Origin: UTCHB3 sp008363265
GTDB taxonomy: Bacteria; Bacteroidota; Ignavibacteria; Ignavibacteriales; Ignavibacteriaceae
Assembly (NCBI GenBank): GCA_045863055.1
Contig: BTUW01000024.1
Coordinates: forward strand, 1 to 64,000
Direction of reading: 5' to 3'
Length of the DNA stretch: 64,000 nucleotides
Position 1 is the stretch's first letter. Each line of letters starts with the position of its first letter. The notes beneath the pieces were generated by a model. The model did no database searches, was not told the origin of the DNA, and saw nothing but the letters and a program-made list of their open reading frames with translations. Below, in pieces: positions 53,145 to 62,892 of this stretch. The translations under genes were made by a program, and so were the position numbers.

Positions 53145-56100
53145 TCAGTCGGCTTTCTTGCCGAAAATATAGAACACGGCGGGAATCACTATCATGTTCA
53201 GGATTGTGGATGTGATAAGTCCACCCATGATCACCACCGCCATCGGTGTTTCGATCTCCTTACCGGGTTCTCCCCCGCCAAGAACCAGCGGTACGAGGGC
53301 AAGTCCGGCAGTAAGCGCGGTCATCAGGATCGGATTCAATCTCTCGAGCGACCCCTGAACGATGGTATCCCTGAATCCCCTGCCTTCCGCCAGAAGGTGG
53401 TCGTAGTGGGTAAGCAGCAGAATACCGTTCCTTGTAGCGATACCGAACAGCGTGATGAACCCGACGAGTGACGCGACGCTTATGATCTTGTCGGTTAGAA
53501 AAACCGACCAGATACCGCCGATCAGCGCGAGGGGAAGATTCAGCAGAATTATCATCACATACTTAAGATTTCCGAACTGCAGGAAGAGTATGAGGAGAAT
53601 TATAGCCAGAGATACAAGACTCAGCAGGATAATGATCCTGGTTGCTTCCTGTTCGCTTTCGAACTGTCCGCCGAACTCGACATAATAACCGGGCTCGAAC
53701 CTGACATTAGAAGAGATCTTTTCCCTTATTTCATCCACGACGCCGCGGAGATCCCTGCCCGAGACATTCGCCTGAACAACGATCTTGCGCTGCACATTTT
53801 CACGGCTTATTCTGTTCGGTCCCTTTTCATTAACAACCTCAGCGAGTTCAGTCAGCGGCACCTTCCCTCCCGTGGGAACATCGAACAGGGCGTTTCGTAT
53901 CTTATCGATATCCCCTCTGTTTTCCTCGTCGAAGCGGACGATCAGGCCGAATTTGTTCTGTCCCTCCTGGATCTCGGTAGCAACTTCACCGTTGAAGGCG
54001 ATATCGATCTCTTCGGCAATGTCGCTGACCGTCATTCCATAACGGGCGAGAGCAAGTCTGTCAAACTTGATCTTTGTCTGCGGCACCTCCATTTCCTGAT
54101 CGACCGACACATCCACCGCCCCCTCAACGCTCGCCATCTGTTCTTTGACCATCGACGAGTATGCCCTTAGCTGCTGGAGGTCTTTGCCGAAGATCTTCAC
54201 CGCGATATTCGCCCTGGTACCCGAAAGCATGTGGTCTATTCTGTGCCCGATCGGCTGTCCGATGGTCACATTCGTGCCCGGAAGTGCTGCCAGGGAGTTC
54301 CTGAGGCGGGTGAAAAACTCTTCCCGTGACGAACCGTCAAGGTTGAACGCCACTTCCAACTCGGAAGCGTTTGAGCCCTGCGCGTGTTCATCGAGCTCGG
54401 CCCGACCCGTTCTGCGGGCGGTTGAGACTACCTCTTTGTGCGACAGGATTATCTCTTCTGCCAATACGCCGATCCGGTCGGATTCAGCCAGCGAGGTGCC
54501 GGGCAGTGTAACCAGACTGATGGTAAGCGCGCCCTCATTGAACTCGGGAAGGAACGATCTGCCGAGGAACGGGACCACCGCCAAAGTGCCAATGAAGAGG
54601 AACAGGGAGGTAAAGATCACCTTTTTCGCGTTTGATATCGTAAATTCGAGGACCCTGCCGTAAAACGATTTCAACCATTCTACCAGCCATGTTTCCTTGT
54701 GCTGGACCAGCTTTTCCGATTTGGAGAAGAGGTAATAAGCAAGCACGGGTGTTACCGTGAGCGCGATAAAAAGTGAAGAGAAGATCGAAGTGATATATGC
54801 GTAACCCATTGGCCTGAGCAATCTTCCTTCAACCCCGCTGAGGAAGAATAGAGGGAGGAACACCACCACGATTATAAGCGTGGCGTTAACCATCGGCGCG
54901 CGGATCTCTTTCGATGCTTCATAGATCACGGCGATCACGGTTGCCCGTTCACTTTCACTTTTACGGCTGTTCCCCCGCAGACGCCGGAAAACATTCTCGA
55001 CATCAATTATCGCGTCGTCGACGAGTGCACCGATAGCGATCGCTATACCTCCCAGTGTCATGGTGTTGATCATAATGTCGAATATGCTGAAAATGATCAC
55101 CGTGACAACAATTGAAAGGGGTATCGCGAGCACTGAGATGAAGGTTGTTCTGAAGTTCCAGAGGAAGAGGAAGATCACTATTATCACGAGGATGACGCCA
55201 TCCCTGAGAGCGCTGATCACATTGTTGATCGAGACCTCGATAAAGTCGGCCTGACGGTAGATCTTCGAGTCGATCACCATCCCTTTCGGGAGTGATTTTT
55301 CGACCTCAGCGATCATCTGCTCAATCCGTTCGGTCAGTTCCACGGTGTTGGTTTCGGGCTGCTTCTGAATATTCAGGATCACCGCGGGTTTCGCGTTCTT
55401 TGAGCCGATACCGATCTTGTCTCTTACACCAATGGTAACATCGGCGAGGTCTTCAAAAAGGACGGGCGCGCCATCCCTCACGGCAACCACGCTCTTCTTT
55501 ATATCTTCCAGGTCCTCCACCCTCCCAAGTCCACGGATCAGGTATTCACTTCCCGAGTTGAAATATGTTCCGCCCGATGAGTTCTCATTAAGACCCTCGG
55601 CAGCTTTCATCACTTCTTTAAGAGAGATACCGTATGAGGCAAGTTTTTCGGGAGATACCAGGATCTGATACTGCTTTACCCCTCCGCCCAGCGGAATAAC
55701 CTGCGAAACACCCGTAATTGAAAGGAGCCGCTTCCGGATGTCGGAGTCGGCAAATGTCCTCACATCAGTCTCGGTAAGACCGAGAGGATTGTTTTTTTCA
55801 TCGATCGAGAGGCTCAGCAGCATGATCTCTCCCATTATTGAGGAGATCGGGGCGAGAACAGGGTTATCAATTCCGTCGGGGAGCCCCGAGGAAACCGTCT
55901 GCAGTTTTTCACTGACGATCTGCCTCGCGAGGAATATGTCGGTTCCCCAGTCGAACTCGACCCATACGATCGAAAGCCCGGGCGCGCTGGAAGATCTCAC
56001 CCTTCTGACATCGGTAGCGCCGTTTACAGCCGACTCGATCGGAAATGTAACCAGCGCTTCAACCTCTTCAGTTGCCATTCCGTGCGCTTCCGTGAGGATG

Positions 56101-56243
56101 GTAACAGTTGGTGCCGTCAGGTCAGGGAATATATCCACCGGCATGTTGATCGCGGTGTATGTACCGAACACTGACAGAAAGACGGCGACGATCAGCACTA
56201 TCAGTCTTTTCTGAAGCGCGAATTTTATAAGATTATCAAACAT
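53145..56243 (-). CDS. CzcA/CusA-family heavy-metal RND efflux pump
   Basis: A 1032-aa inner-membrane transporter with the RND layout: helix 1 (RLIVLIVAVFLSVFGTYTAI), a large periplasmic loop, helices 2-6 with AIAIGALVDDAIIDVENVFRRL near residue 400 (the acidic proton-relay region), a second loop and helices 8-12. LPEFNEGALTISLVTLPGTSL lacks the methionine found there in CusA, so the Cu/Ag methionine relay is not obvious; a CzcA-type divalent pump is more likely. It is the third gene of a TolC-adaptor-RND operon, starts after AGGAG and expels metal ions to the outside with its two partners. Confidence 0.93.
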   Translation of the reverse strand: MFDNLIKFALQKRLIVLIVAVFLSVFGTYTAINMPVDIFPDLTAPTVTILTEAHGMATEEVEALVTFPIESAVNGATDVRRVRSSSAPGLSIVWVEFDWGTDIFLARQIVSEKLQTVSSGLPDGIDNPVLAPISSIMGEIMLLSLSIDEKNNPLGLTETDVRTFADSDIRKRLLSITGVSQVIPLGGGVKQYQILVSPEKLASYGISLKEVMKAAEGLNENSSGGTYFNSGSEYLIRGLGRVEDLEDIKKSVVAVRDGAPVLFEDLADVTIGVRDKIGIGSKNAKPAVILNIQKQPETNTVELTERIEQMIAEVEKSLPKGMVIDSKIYRQADFIEVSINNVISALRDGVILVIIVIFLFLWNFRTTFISVLAIPLSIVVTVIIFSIFDIMINTMTLGGIAIAIGALVDDAIIDVENVFRRLRGNSRKSESERATVIAVIYEASKEIRAPMVNATLIIVVVFLPLFFLSGVEGRLLRPMGYAYITSIFSSLFIALTVTPVLAYYLFSKSEKLVQHKETWLVEWLKSFYGRVLEFTISNAKKVIFTSLFLFIGTLAVVPFLGRSFLPEFNEGALTISLVTLPGTSLAESDRIGVLAEEIILSHKEVVSTARRTGRAELDEHAQGSNASELEVAFNLDGSSREEFFTRLRNSLAALPGTNVTIGQPIGHRIDHMLSGTRANIAVKIFGKDLQQLRAYSSMVKEQMASVEGAVDVSVDQEMEVPQTKIKFDRLALARYGMTVSDIAEEIDIAFNGEVATEIQEGQNKFGLIVRFDEENRGDIDKIRNALFDVPTGGKVPLTELAEVVNEKGPNRISRENVQRKIVVQANVSGRDLRGVVDEIREKISSNVRFEPGYYVEFGGQFESEQEATRIIILLSLVSLAIILLILFLQFGNLKYVMIILLNLPLALIGGIWSVFLTDKIISVASLVGFITLFGIATRNGILLLTHYDHLLAEGRGFRDTIVQGSLERLNPILMTALTAGLALVPLVLGGGEPGKEIETPMAVVIMGGLITSTILNMIVIPAVFYIFGKKAD

Positions 56244-56260
56244 TCTTTTCTCCTCTTGGC

Positions 56261-57763
56261 TTAGTGCGTATGACCGTGGCCGATCGCCGACTCGGGAGCA
56301 AGAGCCGCAAGCCGCACCTGATATGCCCCTTTGGTAACTATTCTTTCCCCTTCTTTAAGTCCGGAGAGGATCTGAACGAAACCGTTGTCCTTCACTCCGG
56401 TTTTCACGATCCTTTTTTCGAATGATTCACCTCCAACAAGAACATAAACCGTGCTGTTACCGTCTTCGTCAACGATCGCCGATTCCGGTATCGCCATGGT
56501 TTCCTCCGGTTTGCCGGTCTTTATGAAAACCTCAGCATACATACCGATCTTGATCGATCTTTTGGGATTGTCAAACTCGAAATAAACGGGCACAGTCCGG
56601 TTTGCCGGGTTCACCGAGGAAGAAATTGCCACTTTTTTACCTCTCAGTTTGCTGAGCACCAACTCTTCATCCTGGCCTTCGATTATGAACGAGGCGTCAA
56701 CAGCCTTGTCGGCAGCTTCATATTTTGCCGCGGGTACATTGGCTTTCAGCACGATCCTCGCGGGGTTGATTATCGAGAGCAGTTCCTGTCCTGAGGTCAC
56801 ATGACTTCCAAGTGAGACGAAGACGCTCTCGATATATCCGTCGATCGGAGCAAGGATCGAGAAGCCGTTTTCGGTAAGCTTAACCTGGTCGAGCAGGGCG
56901 TTATAAACGGCACTCTTGGTGTCATAGTCTGAAGTTGCTTCTTCAAGCCTCTTTTTCGAGACGGCGTTCTTCTCGTAAAGGAGTTTTACTCTTTCCAGCT
57001 CCTGTCCGGCAAGGAGGTAATCACTTTTGATCTTCTGGAGGTTTAGTCCGGCGTCTGAAGTGGGGGAGATGTGAAGAAGTGTGGCTCCCTTTTTCACGAA
57101 CGCGCCGATCTTGGGGAAGTTGGCGTTCTTCTTTACGAGGATAATACCGGTTAGGGGGGAGATAACTTTAGAGAACGACTCCGGTTTGGCGATGAACTCG
57201 CCGGTGGAGATTATCGATGATTGCATCATTTGGGTGGCAACCGGTTCGGTGGCATAATCGATCTTCCACTGCTGCTCCTTCAGAAATGAAACAAGAGCGG
57301 CGTTTTCTTCTTTTTCAGGAGGAAACTCCCTGTTCGAGGCAAAAACCACAACCTCATCTACAGTTATCAGGTCGTTAACCTGACTTCCCGTGAGGTTCAT
57401 TTCTAGTTTGTACTTACCTGTTTTGCCTATCTTAACCGTTGGGGTAAAGATCCCGGCCCGGGCGGGTTTCTCCTCTGTGACGGTTACTTTTTCACCCGAC
57501 TGATGTGTAAAGGTCATAACCAGTTTGCCGGTTGTGACGGGTTTAAAATCTTTCAGATCGGTAAGATGCACCAGGAACTTTGCCTCTTCCCCGGCTACAA
57601 GCTGAGGGTATTCGAGAAAGAGTTCGGTGGCCTTTGTATAAAGCGTTACTGAAACAGTGGGCGCTTCGGTTTGAGCCGCTTCTTCAGGGTGATCATGCGA
57701 ATGACAGCCTGTCAGTAACCAGGAGAATAGTAGCGCTAAAATTAAAAACTTTTGGTATCTCAT
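56261..57763 (-). CDS. RND periplasmic adaptor (CzcB/CusB-like) lipoprotein
   Basis: A 500-aa adaptor with lipobox LTGC near residue 20 and a His-rich HSHDHPEEAA right after it, probably metal-binding. A 140-aa N-terminal domain (TLYTKATELFLEYPQLVAGEE) is followed by the HlyD/CusB core: ISPLTGIILVKKNANFPKIG (barrel-lipoyl), a coiled coil (LQKIKSDYLLAGQELERVKLLYE), APIDGYIESVFVSLGSHV and the beta-barrel/MP domain. It ends LAPESAIGHGHTH, also His-rich. It bridges the RND pump and the TolC protein. The gene lies 10 bases downstream of tolC-like and 17 bases upstream of the pump. Confidence 0.92.
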   Translation of the reverse strand: MRYQKFLILALLFSWLLTGCHSHDHPEEAAQTEAPTVSVTLYTKATELFLEYPQLVAGEEAKFLVHLTDLKDFKPVTTGKLVMTFTHQSGEKVTVTEEKPARAGIFTPTVKIGKTGKYKLEMNLTGSQVNDLITVDEVVVFASNREFPPEKEENAALVSFLKEQQWKIDYATEPVATQMMQSSIISTGEFIAKPESFSKVISPLTGIILVKKNANFPKIGAFVKKGATLLHISPTSDAGLNLQKIKSDYLLAGQELERVKLLYEKNAVSKKRLEEATSDYDTKSAVYNALLDQVKLTENGFSILAPIDGYIESVFVSLGSHVTSGQELLSIINPARIVLKANVPAAKYEAADKAVDASFIIEGQDEELVLSKLRGKKVAISSSVNPANRTVPVYFEFDNPKRSIKIGMYAEVFIKTGKPEETMAIPESAIVDEDGNSTVYVLVGGESFEKRIVKTGVKDNGFVQILSGLKEGERIVTKGAYQVRLAALAPESAIGHGHTH

Positions 57764-57772
57764 TGTTCTTCC

Positions 57773-58996
57773 TTACTGATTTGATAAATGTGCGTCGAAG
57801 CCTGCGGCATTTTCGAGTTCGATCCGGCTTTCCAACATGCGGAGCGCGAGATCCGCGTTCATTCTTGAACCGTTGATGTACGATCCGACTCCATCGAGGA
57901 ATTCGACCAGGGAAAGCTCTCCTTTCGTATATGAGATCATCGCGGTTTCGAGCATCCCGTCAAGATCGCTGATCCTTCCGCCGGCGTAATTTTCCTTCAT
58001 CAGTTGATATTTTTCAGCTGCGAATTTTACGCGGGTCACTATCTGATCGGTCAACAATTTTCTGCTGATGGTAAGGCTCCGTATCTCTTCGCCGGAGAGT
58101 TCTGTCTCTTTCCGGTTTCTGCCGAAGAGCGGCACTTCAACATTCAACTGGATCACCGGTCCGGCGAAGTTGTCATACTGCCGTTTGTAGCCGGCCCCAA
58201 GCTCGATACCCGGGAATTGTTTCGACTCGTTGTATTCGAGTCCCTTCTTTTCACTCTCGATCCTCAGGTCAAGTGCCTTGATATCGAACCTGTTTTTTAG
58301 GGCGTATTCGATCATGGCCTCCCCGTTGATTCCGGCCGAATCGAGTGGTATTTGCTCCGACAGCCATTTTTCAGTATCGGTCTGTTGGCCTGTAAGCAAT
58401 TTGAGATCGAGAAGGGCGGCATCCCGCTCCTGTTCAAGAAGCATGAGATCGTTCCTGTATTTCCTTATCTCAAGGCTGATGCGCTGCAGCTCGTATTTCG
58501 AAATGTCGCCTGCCTCAAGCTTCGACTGTGACGCGACCTCGAGCCCCACGAGGAGCCTGAGCGTTGAATCATAGAAAGCCGCAAGCCTGTTCAGATGATC
58601 ATAGTTCAGATACGCTTTCTTCAGCCGGGCGAGAACCTCATATTTTGTCTGTTCAACCGTCATGAGCAATGACCGGTGAAGTAACTCTTTCGAGGCGATA
58701 TTATGCTTCCGCTCCCAAAGAAAGTTCAGCGGCATCGAACCGCCAACGATCCACTCGCCCGCCGTTTGACCGTCTGAACCAAGGTGTTCCCACGACATGT
58801 TCAAACTTGGGTTGGGGTACCGGTTGGCATCATCTATCTCGATCTTTGCCTTGTTAATAAAACTCTGCTGCTCTATAAGAACAGGATTATACTTCAAAGC
58901 CATTGAAACGGCTTCATCCAACGAAACTTTGGTCTGGGATACTACCTGAACGGTAAGCACCATGAACAAAGTAAAGATGAGACGGGTTAGTCTCAT
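57773..58996 (-). CDS. TolC-family outer-membrane channel (CzcC/CusC-like)
   Basis: A 407-aa outer-membrane efflux protein with signal peptide MRLTRLIFTLFMVLTVQVVS. It has the duplicated helical pattern of TolC proteins: KVSLDEAVSMALKYNPVLIEQQ, PSLNMSWEHLG, LLVGLEVASQSKLEAGDIS, ELGAGYKRQYDNFAGPVIQLN and MISYTKGELSLVEFLDG. It is first in the efflux operon, with the perfect ribosome site GGAGGTAAC. It forms the exit duct for the metal pump. Confidence 0.93.
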   Translation of the reverse strand: MRLTRLIFTLFMVLTVQVVSQTKVSLDEAVSMALKYNPVLIEQQSFINKAKIEIDDANRYPNPSLNMSWEHLGSDGQTAGEWIVGGSMPLNFLWERKHNIASKELLHRSLLMTVEQTKYEVLARLKKAYLNYDHLNRLAAFYDSTLRLLVGLEVASQSKLEAGDISKYELQRISLEIRKYRNDLMLLEQERDAALLDLKLLTGQQTDTEKWLSEQIPLDSAGINGEAMIEYALKNRFDIKALDLRIESEKKGLEYNESKQFPGIELGAGYKRQYDNFAGPVIQLNVEVPLFGRNRKETELSGEEIRSLTISRKLLTDQIVTRVKFAAEKYQLMKENYAGGRISDLDGMLETAMISYTKGELSLVEFLDGVGSYINGSRMNADLALRMLESRIELENAAGFDAHLSNQ

Positions 58997-59040
58997 GTTA
59001 CCTCCGTGGTAAGAATTATTTAAAAATCAGGGAAACCGGG

Positions 59041-59451
59041 TCAAACGACCGGTGGAGGAGAGCTGTTAGCCGAGTAGAAGATTATACCTTCACGCAGCAG
59101 AGGGGGTGGAATCTCCAGTGAACGAGCTGAAGACAAAACTGCTATTTGTTCGTCAGTTTCAGGGAGGGTCCGGATGAAGACAACCTGCGTTAAGGTTTGG
59201 ATCAGGATGATCCTGGCGACAATTTTATACGGATCGCCGGTTATTGTGTGTTGCTGATGGTGAAAGTCGCTGTGGTCATCATTTTCATGATCCGCGTGGG
59301 AATTCCCCTGCAAAAGCGACAAAATATGTGAGTGAAAGTGATCGTCGTGCTCCGGTACTTCGACATGATGATGAAGGTGGGGAGCAAGAATATTAATGTT
59401 CAGGAGGATTGCTGAAAGCAAAAGGAACCCAAGCCTGCGGTAAGCGGGCAT
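59041..59451 (-). CDS. Small His-rich exported protein upstream of the efflux operon
   Basis: A 136-aa protein with a signal/anchor (FLLLSAILLNINIL) and many His and Asp in HLHHHVEVPEHDDHFHSH and ENDDHSDFHHQQH. A second hydrophobic stretch (IVARIILIQTLTQVVFI) lies near residue 85. It should bind divalent or monovalent metal ions in the periplasm. It ends 44 bases before the tolC-like gene on the same strand, so it is probably the first gene of the efflux operon and may hand metal over to the adaptor. Confidence 0.75.
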   Translation of the reverse strand: MPAYRRLGFLLLSAILLNINILAPHLHHHVEVPEHDDHFHSHILSLLQGNSHADHENDDHSDFHHQQHTITGDPYKIVARIILIQTLTQVVFIRTLPETDEQIAVLSSARSLEIPPPLLREGIIFYSANSSPPPVV

Positions 59452-59706
59452 TTTACGGATATCGATGCGGTCAGAGAGAAAAAGTGACTTAATATTACAG
59501 AACGATTTGTGAATGGTTATCGGACTCGGGGTTACCGGTCCCTTTAACGGGAAAACCTAAAATGGTAACAACAAGGTTCAAATTTACTGAGAATAAAGGA
59601 TATCTACAACTTTAAATTGCTGACCGGCCTCTGATACAGGTTTTTGATCTTTCAGCATCAGTCCGTCGCAGTTACTCCGGATTGAACTGATCCCCCGTTC
59701 ACACGG

Positions 59707-59731
59707 TTATTATAACATCAACCTATAATAA
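59707..59731. promoter_or_regulatory. Inverted repeat before the DUF2911 gene
   Basis: TTATTATA (59707-59714) and TATAATAA (59724-59731) form a perfect 8-bp inverted repeat with a 9-nt spacer, ending 12 bases before the ATG. TATAAT within it resembles a -10 box, so it may be a promoter with an operator. The 292-bp gap to the His-rich gene otherwise shows nothing clear. Confidence 0.35.
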
Positions 59732-59743
59732 CAGAGGACTCAC

Positions 59744-60577
59744 ATGAAAAGATTATTCGCAATTGCATTTCTCACCTTCATTGTTACCATTTCATCACTT
59801 CAGGCACAGGCACCGGCAGTTCCGGCGGCTTCACCCGCGGCTTCCCTGTATCAGGTTATCGGAATCAGTGAAGTAACGGTTAAATACGCCCGTCCCGCGG
59901 TAAAAGGCAGAACGATCTATGGAGGATTGGTACCCTACGGTGAGGTCTGGAGAACCGGAGCAAATACCAATACAACCATCACACTCACCCATGAAGCCAC
60001 CATCGGGGGCGTGAAGGTCGCTGCCGGTACTTACGGTCTTTTCACCATCCCCGGCACTTCAGAGTGGACCGTTATTCTCTCGAAGGACAACACGAATTGG
60101 GGTTCAGGCAATTACAAGAAAGAAAACGACGCGGCGAGATTCACCGTAAAACCTGAAAAGGTGAGCAATGTCGAGCTTTTAACATTCAATTTTGATACAG
60201 TTGACAGCGATAAGGGATACCTTACAATTGCGTGGGCGGATGTGAAGATCGGTTTCGACATCGTATTCGAAAGCCACAAGAATGTACTCGACAAGTTGAA
60301 AGCCGATGTTAGCTGGGCCACTTCGTTCCGCGGTGCTGACTACCTCCTGAAATCAGGGAAAGATCACGATCTCGCGATGAAGTATATCGATATCTCGATA
60401 GCGATCGATGAGAACTACAACAACCTGAAAGTGAAAGCTCAGCTCCTCGCTAAAGCCGGAAAGAAAGCGGACGCGATCGCCACAATGGATAAAGCCCTGG
60501 GCAAAGCCGCGGGAATGAAAAATCCTCCGTTCGATCTCGACGCGATGAAAAAGCTTCTTGAAGAGTGGAAAAAATAG
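59744..60577 (+). CDS. DUF2911 domain protein with TPR-like tail
   Basis: A 277-aa exported protein (signal MKRLFAIAFLTFIVTISSLQAQ). The DUF2911 core is clear: VTVKYARPAVKGRTIYGGLVP, YGEVWRTGANTNTTITLTHEATI, GTYGLFTIPGTSEWTVILSK and WGSGNYKKENDAARF. The last 90 residues are helical with TPR-like AMKYIDISIAIDENYNNLKVKAQLL and an AIATMDKALGKA end. The family is common in Bacteroidota; function is not established. A strong terminator follows. Confidence 0.9.
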   Translation: MKRLFAIAFLTFIVTISSLQAQAPAVPAASPAASLYQVIGISEVTVKYARPAVKGRTIYGGLVPYGEVWRTGANTNTTITLTHEATIGGVKVAAGTYGLFTIPGTSEWTVILSKDNTNWGSGNYKKENDAARFTVKPEKVSNVELLTFNFDTVDSDKGYLTIAWADVKIGFDIVFESHKNVLDKLKADVSWATSFRGADYLLKSGKDHDLAMKYIDISIAIDENYNNLKVKAQLLAKAGKKADAIATMDKALGKAAGMKNPPFDLDAMKKLLEEWKK

Positions 60578-60585
60578 ATATGATG

Positions 60586-60615
60586 AGGTCCCTCTAACCG
60601 GGGACCTTTTTTTTT
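60586..60615 (+). terminator. Terminator of the DUF2911 gene
   Basis: AGGTCCC (60586-60592) pairs with GGGACCT (60601-60607) over an 8-nt loop and is followed by T's to 60615. It lies 9 bases after the stop. Confidence 0.92.
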
Positions 60616-60676
60616 CGATTTCTAGTTTGCCAAGGACTTCCCGGGCGTATTGAACCCGTACTCTTACTCCGCCGGC

Positions 60677-62077
60677 TCAGTCGATAGATATCTTTACCGC
60701 AGGAAGCGAAACTTCGATTATTGTACCGGTAGGAGTGTTGTTTGATATGGTGATTTTGCCATCGAAGCCTGTTATAATAGTCTTGGCGAGGCAAAGCCCC
60801 AGACCATAGCCGTTGATGCCGCGCTCCTGAGCGTTGCTTGCCCTGTAGAAGCTTGTGAAGACCTTCTCTTTTTCATCATCGGGGATACCGATCCCGAGGT
60901 CTTCCACTCTGAAGAGTGCCGAACCGTTATCCATCCTCAGCGTTACCTTTACAGGTGCTTCACCTGAATACTTCAGAGCGTTTTCAACTATGTTGCCGGC
61001 CACCATGGTCATCAGGTCTGCATCAGCCTTCACGAACACCTGATGCTCGAGCTCAGGCACAACTCTCGCTGATCCGGCAGTTAACACATCTTCCACTATC
61101 CTCGAGAGGTTGATAACCGCCCCGGTCTGCTCACCTTCTATTCTTAATTTTGAGAGAACCAATAGCTTTTTAACAATGGCGATCATTTTTTCAGTTTGTG
61201 AATCGAGGACCCGGAGTGTCTCCTGATAGTCGGCCACCCCGCGTTCGCGCCGAAGAGCAAAGTCGATCTCGGTTTTCATCGCGGTCAGGGGGTTCATCAG
61301 TTGGTGCGAAGCATTATTGTTGAAGCTGCTGACTTGCGCGAACTCGAAGTCGAGCCTGTTAAAGAGCCCGTTCAGGGTATCCCGCAGCCTTCCGACGGGG
61401 TCTTCTGGTTCCGCGTTGTTCTCGATTCTCCCTTTCAGATTGTTCGCTGAGATCGATCTGGCAATGTTCACCACTTCATGCACAGGACGGAAGGTTCTTC
61501 GCGAGATATAGATCGAGAGAGGGATGATAACAATTATAGTTATCGTGACAAGCATGAGATGATATCTTACAGATGAGCCGAGCCGTTCGCTCACATCGTC
61601 GTTAAAAGTAGACAACTGCACTACTGCTCTCTTCCCCGACTCTGAATTAATAACAGTGTAGTGAGTTCTCAACTCATGATCCCCGGCCCGGGACACTTCA
61701 AAGAGCGGGAGGTCACCGAACGATTCCCACCGCTTCCCCGTCTCTCCGAATTTGGCGATGTTCTCACTCTTAAGAAGACTACGGCCGGCTGAGTCGTACA
61801 CTTCAAGAAGATAAGGGTGCAGGGTTACTTCCCTGAAGTCTTCTTCGCTCAGCTCGATGCTGCTCTTCACAATTATTGAATCACCCGTGTATTCGATGGT
61901 TCGGAGGAGTTTTTCTGTTTCATGCCTGAGAGCTGAATCAACCGAATTCTGAAGGATCTTGCTGATCGAAAAGATCGAGAAAACGCTGAAGATGGTGAAG
62001 AACGACACAAAGGAGAAGAAAATCCAGAGAAAGATGTTCCTCACGGAAAAAGTAAAGAGTTGTCTGATACTATTCAT
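60677..62077 (-). CDS. Sensor histidine kinase (EnvZ/CusS-like)
   Basis: About 466 aa from ATG 62077, which overlaps the regulator stop by 8 bases; an upstream start would add residues inside the regulator. It has helix 1 (IFLWIFFSFVSFFTIFSVFSI), a 130-aa periplasmic sensor, helix 2 (MLVTITIIVIIPLSIYIS), a HAMP domain, a HisKA domain with ASHQLMNPLTAMKTEIDFAL (phospho-His) and an HATPase with NIVENALKYSG, RVEDLGIGIP and GYGLGLCLAKTII. The motif reads HQLMNPL instead of the usual HELRTPL. The nearby metal-efflux operon makes metal sensing plausible. Confidence 0.92.
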   Translation of the reverse strand: MNSIRQLFTFSVRNIFLWIFFSFVSFFTIFSVFSIFSISKILQNSVDSALRHETEKLLRTIEYTGDSIIVKSSIELSEEDFREVTLHPYLLEVYDSAGRSLLKSENIAKFGETGKRWESFGDLPLFEVSRAGDHELRTHYTVINSESGKRAVVQLSTFNDDVSERLGSSVRYHLMLVTITIIVIIPLSIYISRRTFRPVHEVVNIARSISANNLKGRIENNAEPEDPVGRLRDTLNGLFNRLDFEFAQVSSFNNNASHQLMNPLTAMKTEIDFALRRERGVADYQETLRVLDSQTEKMIAIVKKLLVLSKLRIEGEQTGAVINLSRIVEDVLTAGSARVVPELEHQVFVKADADLMTMVAGNIVENALKYSGEAPVKVTLRMDNGSALFRVEDLGIGIPDDEKEKVFTSFYRASNAQERGINGYGLGLCLAKTIITGFDGKITISNNTPTGTIIEVSLPAVKISID

Positions 62078-62741
62078 CAACCGAGAAGAAGTATCCTTCA
62101 CCGTACACATTCCTTATGAATTTCTTTTCAGAGAACTCCGAAAGCCGCTTCCGGATATTCTTAATAGAGGCTTCCACAAAGTTTGTCTGTGGAACAAAAT
62201 CGAGCCCCCACACTTCTTTAATTATAGTCTCTTTAGAGATGATCCTGTTGCGGTTGTTGAGGAAGAGTTTCAGCAGGTCGAACTCTTTTTCAGTCAGTTT
62301 GATCACCCCCGTGGCTGATTCCAGTTTCCGGCCGATCAGATCGAGCGAGAACACATCGAAGTGGATCACTTCGTTCGATTTGTCGAACCTTCTGGTAACG
62401 GCGTTTACCCTGGCGATCAGTTCATCGAAGAGAAAGGGCTTGGTTACATAGTCGTCGGCGCCATGGTTCAATCCCTCAACAACATTGTTTACACTGCTTA
62501 GCGCGGTAAGGAGTATAACAGGGGTTGAAATGCCGGCCGCGCGCAGCTTTCTGCAGAGATCGATACCACTCATTTTGGGCATTACCCAATCGAGTAGTAT
62601 TATATCGAACTTGAGGCTCTGCAACAGCTCCCACCCCCGTTCACCATCGAACGCGAGGGTTGCATTGTGCCCCTCCTCCTGAAAAAGTTTCTTCAGCGAT
62701 AGAGCAAGCTGTTCTTCGTCTTCTACTATGAGTATGTTCAT
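62070..62741 (-). CDS. OmpR-family response regulator
   Basis: A 223-aa regulator: receiver with ILIVEDEEQLALSL, phospho-Asp in IILLDWVMPKMSG and YVTKPF with the conserved Lys; then a winged-helix domain with LTEKEFDLLKLFLNNRNRIIS and TNFVEASIKNIRKRL. It overlaps the kinase gene, so both are translated together. CusR-like control of the efflux operon at 53145-59451 is possible but inferred. Confidence 0.95.
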   Translation of the reverse strand: MNILIVEDEEQLALSLKKLFQEEGHNATLAFDGERGWELLQSLKFDIILLDWVMPKMSGIDLCRKLRAAGISTPVILLTALSSVNNVVEGLNHGADDYVTKPFLFDELIARVNAVTRRFDKSNEVIHFDVFSLDLIGRKLESATGVIKLTEKEFDLLKLFLNNRNRIISKETIIKEVWGLDFVPQTNFVEASIKNIRKRLSEFSEKKFIRNVYGEGYFFSVDE

Positions 62742-62892
62742 GATAATTTATCCGTTAACGGGGGCTAAACTATTTAATACTGCCAAGAATAAAAAATGAA
62801 TATTTTTTCACATTTGTTTACAGTGTAAAAAGAACTTTTAGTCTTATTTTTGAGTTGCAAGCGATTAATTTCTCAACAGGAGATAGAATACA

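Noticed and set aside
62813..62852. A TTTG/TATTTTTG pair like the Bacteroidota promoter consensus before the last cytochrome gene
   Set aside because: The spacer is 28 bases instead of about 19, so the match is not convincing.
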